Source: DATKMG01 sp035541995 (GTDB lineage: Bacteria; Acidobacteriota; Terriglobia; Versatilivoradales; Versatilivoraceae). Taken from it: a stretch of 6,653 bases of DNA. The stretch is from positions 1-6,653 of the forward strand of contig DATKMG010000490.1 in NCBI GenBank assembly GCA_035541995.1. The letters are read 5' to 3'. The notes beneath the pieces are model-generated. The model was not told where the DNA came from. It saw nothing but the letters and a program-made list of their open reading frames with translations, and made no database searches. Below, piece after piece: positions 1-5,247 of this stretch. The position numbers and the translations under genes were made by a program. Within the stretch, counting starts at the first letter, position 1. Each line of letters begins with the position of its first letter.

Positions 1-1
1 A

Positions 2-337
2 GGCGGTTCAGAACTGACTTTGACACTGGTTCCCACTCCCGATATTCTGTCGGAACTGGGACGAATCAAGGAGACTCGGATATTGGTTGGCTTTGCGGCA
101 GAAACCAGTAGGGTGTTGGAGAACGCCCGGGCCAAACTTGAGGCCAAGAACCTCGACCTCTTGGTGGTCAATGATGTGACTGAATCAGGGGCTGGTTTTG
201 AAGTGGATACGAACATCGTGACACTGCTATTTCGGGACGGCCGGGAGATCAAGCTAGGGAAGTTGACAAAACTTGACGTAGCCCATGCTATTTTGGACCA
301 AGTTGTTGCCTTGAGAAGGCCGCAGTGTTTAGGATGA
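2..337 (+). CDS. coaBC: Coenzyme A biosynthesis bifunctional protein CoaBC, C-terminal end (partial)
   Basis: This is the C-terminal part of phosphopantothenoylcysteine decarboxylase / phosphopantothenate-cysteine ligase. The full enzyme joins cysteine to 4'-phosphopantothenate using CTP and then decarboxylates the product to 4'-phosphopantetheine in the cytoplasm. Only 111 residues of the CoaB (ligase) half are visible, and the reading frame is open through the left edge, so the real start lies outside the window. The TTG at 20 is not a start. Seen in the sequence: the family segment VPTPDIL, then LVGFAAET, a following A-x-x-KL-x-x-K helix, VVNDV, and the GFEVDTN-x-V-x-LLFRDG strand pair, which lie in the order expected for the CoaB C-terminus. 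The stop codon TGA is at 335-337. A hairpin follows 7 bp later. The downstream genes udg and priA are on the same strand. Identification is confident from these motifs. Confidence 0.93.
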   Translation, partial: GGSELTLTLVPTPDILSELGRIKETRILVGFAAETSRVLENARAKLEAKNLDLLVVNDVTESGAGFEVDTNIVTLLFRDGREIKLGKLTKLDVAHAILDQVVALRRPQCLG

Positions 338-344
338 ATCATGG

Positions 345-376
345 ACATTCGTGAGTCCTCTCGGGAGCACGAATGT
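345..376 (+). terminator. Hairpin just after coaBC, possible terminator or processing site
   Basis: ACATTCGTG at 345-353 and CACGAATGT at 368-376 are perfect 9-bp inverted arms. Inside them TCC (356-358) can pair with GGA (364-366) around a 5-nt loop, leaving a small internal loop. The hairpin begins 7 bp after the coaBC stop codon. The arms are only moderately GC-rich and no clean T-run follows, only TCTGTTCCT. A classic rho-independent terminator is therefore not shown. It could be a weak terminator, an attenuator or an mRNA 3'-end stabiliser. Confidence 0.4.
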
Positions 377-450
377 TCTGTTCCTATACAAGCGTCTGGC
401 AAGTATGTGCCTTGGGGGGCATGAACGCAGGGGCCAACAGCAGATAGACC

Positions 451-466
451 AGGAGAAAATGGAGAT
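451..466 (+). promoter_or_regulatory. Ribosome binding site region of the uracil-DNA glycosylase gene
   Basis: Two purine-rich candidates precede the ATG at 469: AGGAG at 451-455 (13 nt away) and GGAG at 461-464 (4 nt away). Neither has ideal spacing, but together they support this start. An in-frame TAG at 445-447 rules out any upstream start beyond it. Confidence 0.5.
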
Positions 467-468
467 TC

Positions 469-1281
469 ATGCCAGATTCGAGACGGTTTTGTCTTGAAGA
501 ATTAAAGGCCCGGCTGGAATACTATCAGGAGATTGGCATCGAGAGTCTTTCTCCACAAGTTCTCACGGTCCTAAATAACTGGGAGAGCCTGCACTTGACT
601 GACCAGGTGAGTGCTCCTCCATCTGCACCCTTGCAGGTAGTCAGAGAGGACTCACTCAATGCACTAGAGATTCCGCAGACTCCCTCCATGTTCGAAACGA
701 ACCTAAAACAGGCGGCAGGTGACGAGAGTCTCGAGCAGATCCGTGATGATCTTGGAGACTGTCGACGCTGTAAATTGTGGCCTACGCGAACCCATATTGT
801 CTTCGGATCGGGAAATCCAAGCGCTCAACTGGTGTTTGTGGGGGAGGGACCGGGTGCGGATGAAGATATGCAAGGGTTGCCCTTTGTCGGCAGGGCCGGG
901 CAGTTGCTCACTAAAATCATTGAGTCCATCAACCTGAAACGCGAGGAAGTCTATATCTGCAATGTCGTTAAGTGCAGGCCCCCCAACAACCGTTTCCCCG
1001 AAAAGGATGAGGTTGCAGCCTGTTCCTCTTTCCTGGTTCGCCAGTTAGAGGCTATTAAACCCAAGGTCATCTGCTGTCTTGGAGCTGCCGCCGCTCAGAC
1101 CCTATTGAATACAAAGGCTCCCATTGGAGCGCTCCGGGGGCGGTTCAGGGATTATCGCGGCACACAACTCATGGTCACCTATCACCCAGCATACCTGCTG
1201 CGAAACCCATCAGCCAAACGAGAAGTTTGGGAGGATATGAAGAAGATCCGTGAGACTTTAAATCTCGAAGGCCGAGGTTAG
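469..1281 (+). CDS. udg: Uracil-DNA glycosylase, family 4 (iron-sulfur type)
   Basis: A 270-residue family 4 uracil-DNA glycosylase, the class that removes uracil formed by cytosine deamination or misincorporation and starts base excision repair. Seen: motif GEGPG at residues 125-129 followed by E132, the segment LPFVGRAGQLL (137-147), and the second active-site motif HPAYLLR (239-245). Four cysteines, C98, C101, C169 and C185, have the C-x2-C...C-x15-C spacing that binds the [4Fe-4S] cluster in this family. The catalytic core covers about residues 86-265. Residues 1-85 form an N-terminal extension absent from the roughly 200-residue minimal members: a predicted charged helix (about 6-40) and then a Pro/Ser/Gln-rich, probably flexible linker. 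The ATG at 469 is the first in-frame ATG after an in-frame TAG. The gene lies between coaBC (131 bp upstream) and priA (172 bp downstream). Old annotations call such proteins phage SPO1 DNA polymerase-related. Confidence 0.93.
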   Translation: MPDSRRFCLEELKARLEYYQEIGIESLSPQVLTVLNNWESLHLTDQVSAPPSAPLQVVREDSLNALEIPQTPSMFETNLKQAAGDESLEQIRDDLGDCRRCKLWPTRTHIVFGSGNPSAQLVFVGEGPGADEDMQGLPFVGRAGQLLTKIIESINLKREEVYICNVVKCRPPNNRFPEKDEVAACSSFLVRQLEAIKPKVICCLGAAAAQTLLNTKAPIGALRGRFRDYRGTQLMVTYHPAYLLRNPSAKREVWEDMKKIRETLNLEGRG

Positions 1282-1345
1282 AGTATCGATGATCGACAGG
1301 CTGAAGTCTCCTAACATACTGTGAACAGATATCCCCAATTACCAC

Positions 1346-1408
1346 CCTGGATTCTCAATCTTCCATCCCCGATCCTCCATTTTCGATCCCCGATCGATAA
1401 TCCTCAAT
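1346..1408. repeat. Degenerate heptanucleotide tandem repeat, nine units
   Basis: Nine consecutive 7-bp units run without a gap: CCTGGAT, TCTCAAT, CTTCCAT, CCCCGAT, CCTCCAT, TTTCGAT, CCCCGAT, CGATAAT, CCTCAAT. The AT at unit positions 6-7 is invariant in all nine, and positions 1-4 are mostly pyrimidine, giving the consensus CCYCNAT (ATNGRGG on the other strand). An extra unit, CCCCAAT at 1333-1339, lies six bases upstream and out of phase. The array fills much of the 172-bp gap between udg and priA and ends 45 bp before the priA start. A 7-bp period is not compatible with coding. Heptanucleotide arrays are known from cyanobacterial intergenic DNA; the role here is unknown. Confidence 0.85.
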
Positions 1409-1453
1409 GCAATAGCACTTCACAAATCTCCCGAATTGGGCTAAGAAAAGGGC

Positions 1454-3685
1454 ATGTATGTTGAAGTCGTACTCCCTCTCCCTTTGCGGCACGGGTTTTA
1501 CTATCGTTGCCCACCCGCCCTCTGCAACAGAATTCAAAGTGGCCAGCGGGTGTTAGTGCCGTTTCAGAATCGTAAGCTTACTGGCTTCGTTGTCGAGACC
1601 CGACTCGAACTTCCTCCCGAATTCTCGCCGACTTCCGCTCTTAAAGAGATTATCCTCATATTGGATGAAGAAACCCTAATCTCCCCCGGGCTTTTTAAGC
1701 TCTCGAAATGGATTTCAGACTACTACTTTGCTCCCTTAGGCGAAGTGCTGAAAGCCGCCTTGCCTCCGACTCTTCACAAAGGCCAATCCAAATACTCCCC
1801 CATCAAGACCCAATTAACTGTGTCCTTGCAGTCGGATTGCCAACAGGTTCTCCAAAAAAAGAAGCTGACGGCCAAGCAGCTTTCGGTTGTTCAATTACTC
1901 GAAAAGGCTGCCCAGCCCGTCCTTCTGTCTGACTTTCTGGTCCGCTCAGGTGTCTCTGCTGCCACTCTGCGTTCTTTGGAGAAGAAAGGAATCGTCCGGA
2001 TCTCAAACGAGAGAGTTATTCGTGACCCTCTGGGCAGTTGCGTGGGAGACGCTCCAGTTTCCCGTCTTGAACCCACAGTGGAGCAGCGTGTAGCCCTAGG
2101 AGAATTGATCCGACTCCTGGAGCAACGAAGCTACACCCCGGTCCTTCTCCACGGGGTTACCGGTAGCGGAAAGACCGAGATTTATCTCAACCTGATTGAA
2201 ACCCTACTGGCTCAACAGCAAGATAGCCTGGTACTGATGCCGGAAATTGGCTTGACGCCACGGGTAGCTCGCGAGTTTAGGGCACGACTGGGACGGACAG
2301 TGGCTATTCTGCATAGCGCCCTGGGGGCGGGAGAGAGGTATGATGAATGGTGGCGAATTCGGAGAGGAGAGGCGAAGGTCGTTATCGGAACCCGTTCAGC
2401 CATCTTTGCTCCCCTCCCAAATCTGCGTCTGATCGTGGTGGATGAAGAGCATGACGATTCTTACAAGCAACAGGAAAGCCCGCGTTACAACGCACGCGAT
2501 CTGGCACTGGTTAGAGGGAGAATGGCAGGCGCCCTGGTGATTCTGGGTTCAGCAACTCCCGCAATCGAAAGCTTCTACCATGCCCGAAACGGAAAATATC
2601 AATATTTGCGCCTGGCTTCGCGTGTCCAGGACCGCCCGATGCCGAAGATCCGATTGATCGACATGAGGACAGAATTTGCCTCTACGGGTCGGTCCGTTGT
2701 TTCCAGCGAGCTTGAGACGGCCATCCGGGAGCGGCTGGCACGAAAAGAGCAAATTCTGATCCTGCTCAATCGACGAGGATATTCCGCCTGTATGTTGTGC
2801 CGGAGTTGCGGCCAGAACATCCAATGCCGGAATTGCAGCATTCCTCTCGCGTATCACAAATCGAGGAATCGACTGCTTTGCCATTATTGCGGCTATCAAC
2901 AAAAGATTCCCAACAAGTGTCCATCGTGCAATAGTGAGTACCTTTACTTTTTGGGAGAAGGCACTGAGAAAATCGAGGCATTGCTGACTGAAAAGTTCCC
3001 TGGCGTCAGGTTGTCACGTCTGGACCGGGATACGGCCCAAAGAAAGAATGCCAGAAGCCAGATCCTCAGCAATTTTCAACGGCATGAGGTAGATATTCTG
3101 GTCGGGACCCAGATGATTTCAAAAGGGCACGACTTCCCCAATGTAACCTTGGTGGGGATCCTGTCTGCCGACAATTCACTTGCCTTCCCCGACTTCCGAA
3201 GTGCGGAGCGGACCTTTCACCTTCTGACACAAATGTCCGGGCGTGCCGGCCGAGGCGATCTTCCAGGAGAGGTTTTGATTCAGACTTTTTTCCCCGAACA
3301 CTACTGCCTTAAGTATGTGCTTCAGCATGATTATGAAGGCTTCTATGAAAAGGAAGCCAGGTTTCGCCGCTTCATGCATTACCCCCCCTTCTCTGGTCTG
3401 GCAGTAGTTCAATCCCGGGACAAGAGTCTGGACGTTGCCGCCCAGGCGATTAACCATGCAGCGAAACTGCTCCGTTCGGTGGTCTCCGACGAAACCCGCA
3501 TCCTTGGGCCAACCCTGGCTCCATTGGCCAGGATCAAGTCCGAGCATCGGTTCCAAATCATCATTAAGTCCGAGAACCGGAACCATCTCAACACGATCTT
3601 GAAGGGGTATTTAGCCGAGGCCGAGCGGCTGGGAATAGACATGCGCAAAGTGCACATTGACGTTGATCCTGTTACATTAATGTGA
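1454..3685 (+). CDS. priA: Primosomal protein N' / replication restart helicase PriA
   Basis: A complete 743-residue PriA, the 3'-to-5' DNA helicase that recognises stalled or collapsed forks and starts reloading of the replicative helicase. Domains in order: the N-terminal 3'-DNA-binding domain (about 1-105, with VEVVLPLPLRHGFYY and VLVPFQNRKLTGFVV); a winged-helix region (about 134-183); helicase lobe 1 with Walker A GVTGSGKT at 234-241, the DEEH box at 330-333 and GSATP at 365-369; a zinc-binding insertion with eight cysteines, C449, C452, C458, C461, C476, C479, C489 and C492; helicase lobe 2 with GTQMISKGHDFP (551-562) and QMSGRAGRG (593-601); and a C-terminal domain (about 635-743). No key residue is missing, and the length matches the 732-residue E. 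coli protein. The ATG at 1454 is the first after an in-frame TAA at 1442; the Shine-Dalgarno is weak and close (AAAAGGG, 1446-1452). The heptad repeat lies just upstream. Confidence 0.97.
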   Translation: MYVEVVLPLPLRHGFYYRCPPALCNRIQSGQRVLVPFQNRKLTGFVVETRLELPPEFSPTSALKEIILILDEETLISPGLFKLSKWISDYYFAPLGEVLKAALPPTLHKGQSKYSPIKTQLTVSLQSDCQQVLQKKKLTAKQLSVVQLLEKAAQPVLLSDFLVRSGVSAATLRSLEKKGIVRISNERVIRDPLGSCVGDAPVSRLEPTVEQRVALGELIRLLEQRSYTPVLLHGVTGSGKTEIYLNLIETLLAQQQDSLVLMPEIGLTPRVAREFRARLGRTVAILHSALGAGERYDEWWRIRRGEAKVVIGTRSAIFAPLPNLRLIVVDEEHDDSYKQQESPRYNARDLALVRGRMAGALVILGSATPAIESFYHARNGKYQYLRLASRVQDRPMPKIRLIDMRTEFASTGRSVVSSELETAIRERLARKEQILILLNRRGYSACMLCRSCGQNIQCRNCSIPLAYHKSRNRLLCHYCGYQQKIPNKCPSCNSEYLYFLGEGTEKIEALLTEKFPGVRLSRLDRDTAQRKNARSQILSNFQRHEVDILVGTQMISKGHDFPNVTLVGILSADNSLAFPDFRSAERTFHLLTQMSGRAGRGDLPGEVLIQTFFPEHYCLKYVLQHDYEGFYEKEARFRRFMHYPPFSGLAVVQSRDKSLDVAAQAINHAAKLLRSVVSDETRILGPTLAPLARIKSEHRFQIIIKSENRNHLNTILKGYLAEAERLGIDMRKVHIDVDPVTLM
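1855..1882 (+). other. dnaX-like slippery heptamer followed by a short stem, inside priA
   Basis: The heptamer A AAA AAG (1855-1861) sits in the phase needed for -1 ribosomal slippage (Q134, K135, K136). It is followed directly by a possible stem, AAGCTG (1862-1867) with CAGCTT (1877-1882) and a 9-nt loop. A weak AGG lies about 7 nt upstream. A -1 shift would end at the TGA at 1930-1932, giving a product of about 159 residues that lacks the helicase. The same heptamer drives frameshifting in E. coli dnaX, but here the stem is short and has no spacer, so function is doubtful. Confidence 0.2.
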
Positions 3686-3757
3686 AAGAGATTGTGACTG
3701 AATGCGAATGCTTTGTCCGACGGTGTGGTCAGTGTCTGGAAGGGATATTTGACGATT

Positions 3758-3766
3758 AAGAGGTGA
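3758..3766 (+). promoter_or_regulatory. Ribosome binding site of the LssY_C lipoprotein gene
   Basis: AAGAGGTGA lies six bases before the ATG at 3773, a strong Shine-Dalgarno match at normal spacing. It favours 3773 over the alternative in-frame ATG at 3782. The 87-bp gap after priA shows no convincing -35/-10 pair, so read-through from priA or an unrecognised promoter are both possible. Confidence 0.75.
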
Positions 3767-3772
3767 ATATAA

Positions 3773-5020
3773 ATGCGAAATATGCCCCTTCTCTCTCACT
3801 TGGTGTGGATATTCTTCGGGACATTCTTGATCTTGACCGCCTGTCAGCACCCACTGCAAGGAGACTCTAAACTTGAGTTAAATGCAGGAAAAGAGTTGGA
3901 CATCCGCTTGAAAACGGCTGTCTCCAGCAATGGCTCCAAGGTAAATGACCGGGTCGAAGCGGTGGTAATCGCCCCTGCGGGGGCAGCTAACCACGTAGTA
4001 GTACCGGCAGGTGCCTTGGTCAATGGGGTCGTTAAAAGTGTCACCATACCTAAATCCGCGGAGGATAGAGCGCTCCTGTTATTGGAATTCAACGAACTGG
4101 TCGAGGCCAGCGGAAAGAAAGTGAAACTGGAGGCCCGGTTGAGCGGGATCGACAACGCGCGAGAGAGCGTGGACGAGAATGGTCAAATTGTCGGGATCGT
4201 GCAGTCGGAAACCATTTCTTCAAGGCTTGACGACGCACTAAACAAGCTCAAGGACAGATATCAGGGACTGGCTGACATTCTTGAAACTGCAAAACATGGC
4301 TTTATGAAGGAAACTCAGCCGGACATCAATTATGCTCCGGGAGTGGAGATGACACTCAAACTCACCAGCAAGGTCGAACTGGATAGCAAACCGAACTCAG
4401 CGAATGACCCGGTCCAGCAAGACAGTTCAGATCCCGCCCTTATTCAGCTCGCAAATTCTCTTCCTTTTCGTACTCAAACGGAAACGACTTCCGAGCCCTC
4501 TGATCTGACCAACCTGATGTTCCTTGGATCCAAGGAACAGTTAGAACCCGCATTTAACACAGCAGGGTGGAGCACGGCGGCAGCCCTGAATAAGCAATCT
4601 CAAATTGAGACTGTTCGTGCCATTGCCGAAGATCGGGGCTACAAGGAAGCGCCGGTTTCGGTGCTGCTACTGGATGGGCACAAACCAGACCTGGTGTTTG
4701 AGAAACAAAACAACACCTTCGCCAAGCGCCATCACTTGCGACTCTGGAAGCGAACCGAAACCTTCCAAGGAAAGGCTGTATGGGTCTCTGCAGCTACTCA
4801 CGATATCGGAATAGATTTCTCCCCTGAAAAAAGGACTTTCATCCACAAAATCGATTCTCAGATTGACCGGGAACGGGGCAAAGTCGGTAACGATCTGCTT
4901 TTCACGACTAAGGCCAAGTCGTTAGGCCTGGTAAGCCGGCCTAATGTCCCGAAGGACGCCAGTAATGCCACCGGCGATAAACTCCTGACTGATGGAAAAA
5001 TGCTGGTGCTGGAATTTTGA
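3773..5020 (+). CDS. Lipoprotein with C-terminal LssY_C-like domain, function unknown
   Basis: A 415-residue predicted lipoprotein. It starts with a basic and hydrophobic signal peptide (1-23) and a lipobox, LTAC, at 21-24; Q25 after the lipid-bearing C24 suggests an outer-membrane destination if the usual +2 rule holds. Residues 38-125 look like a beta-rich domain with the pattern ISSNGSKVNDRVEA-type loop, VVPAGALVNGVV (76-87) and a following LLLLEFNEL strand; similar segments precede many acidobacterial secreted proteins. Residues 145-180 are helical and charged, and 203-242 are a polar linker. Residues 243-380 match the LssY C-terminal domain family: NLMFLGSKEQL, AGW (264-266), YKEAPVSVL, the conserved RHHLRLW (319-325), VWVSAATHDIGIDF (336-349) and HKID...IDRER. 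The founding protein LssY is encoded in the Legionella lss secretion locus, but the biochemical role of the domain is not known to me. The domain calls come from motif memory only. Confidence 0.8.
   Translation: MRNMPLLSHLVWIFFGTFLILTACQHPLQGDSKLELNAGKELDIRLKTAVSSNGSKVNDRVEAVVIAPAGAANHVVVPAGALVNGVVKSVTIPKSAEDRALLLLEFNELVEASGKKVKLEARLSGIDNARESVDENGQIVGIVQSETISSRLDDALNKLKDRYQGLADILETAKHGFMKETQPDINYAPGVEMTLKLTSKVELDSKPNSANDPVQQDSSDPALIQLANSLPFRTQTETTSEPSDLTNLMFLGSKEQLEPAFNTAGWSTAAALNKQSQIETVRAIAEDRGYKEAPVSVLLLDGHKPDLVFEKQNNTFAKRHHLRLWKRTETFQGKAVWVSAATHDIGIDFSPEKRTFIHKIDSQIDRERGKVGNDLLFTTKAKSLGLVSRPNVPKDASNATGDKLLTDGKMLVLEF
4518..4539. repeat. Perfect 22-bp palindrome inside the LssY_C lipoprotein gene
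   Basis: Half-site TGTTCCTTGGA (4518-4528) is followed with no spacer by its exact reverse complement (4529-4539). The centre is GGATCC, and a transcript could fold as a 9-bp stem with a GATC tetraloop. It encodes the MFLGSKEQ strand at the start of the LssY_C domain (residues 249-256). Positions 4517 and 4540 no longer pair. Confidence 0.9.
4920..4946. repeat. Inverted repeat near the 3' end of the lipoprotein gene
   Basis: TTAGGCC (4922-4928) and GGCCTAA (4938-4944) are perfect 7-bp arms around a 9-nt loop. A G-T wobble (4921/4945) and a C-G pair (4920/4946) extend the stem to nine. It lies about 75 bp before the stop codon, inside the coding sequence after the LssY_C domain, and has no T-run. 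A structural role in the mRNA is possible but not shown. Confidence 0.45.
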
Positions 5021-5247
5021 GGGAACAACGGCACGCGTCGTTTCACCTGCGCCTTGAGAAGAACAGGTTTGTGACTGTAACGGAGGAAGAGTGCGCACAA
5101 CTGGATGGCCCCATTCCTCATCCAACGTCGTTCGCAACGTCACCGCGAAGATGCACCTTGGCAAGAGGTCGCTGGGGAGCCTCGACACCGACTACCAGAG
5201 AAATGAAGCGCGCAAACAGGGAAATGGCATCGGTGGGCACCTGACAC
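5021..5247. other. Convergent intergenic region, no gene recognised
   Basis: This 227-bp gap lies between the stop of the plus-strand lipoprotein gene and the stop of the minus-strand propeller gene. The one open plus-strand frame (from a TTG at 5017 to 5244) has no Shine-Dalgarno, no hydrophobic or family pattern and an Arg/Thr-rich composition, so I do not call it a gene. Only short inverted repeats are present, for example TGGATG (5102-5107) with CATCCA (5119-5124). No strong terminator was found for either gene. Confidence 0.6.

Noticed and set aside
370..383. LexA/SOS-box-like sequence upstream of the glycosylase (CGAATGTTCTGTTC)
   Set aside because: The GTTC half is one base out of register with the CGAAC-N4-GTTCG consensus and the first half ends in T instead of C; no second site is present.
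341..424. 27-codon ATG frame between coaBC and udg
   Set aside because: No Shine-Dalgarno, no recognisable pattern, and its first third is the hairpin; a chance frame of this length is common.
2549..2902. 117-codon minus-strand frame opposite priA
   Set aside because: Antisense to the helicase and zinc-binding region, with no motif or ribosome binding site evidence.
3176..3586. 136-codon minus-strand frame opposite priA
   Set aside because: It lies wholly within the conserved helicase and C-terminal coding region of PriA and shows no family motifs; a shadow of the real gene.
3986..4000. GC-rich short stem resembling a terminator in the lipoprotein gene
   Set aside because: Only five pairs, no T-run, and inside the conserved N-terminal domain coding region; explained by GC-rich codons.
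5017..5244. 75-codon plus-strand frame after the lipoprotein gene
   Set aside because: It starts at a TTG overlapping the previous stop, lacks a Shine-Dalgarno, and its composition does not look like a protein.
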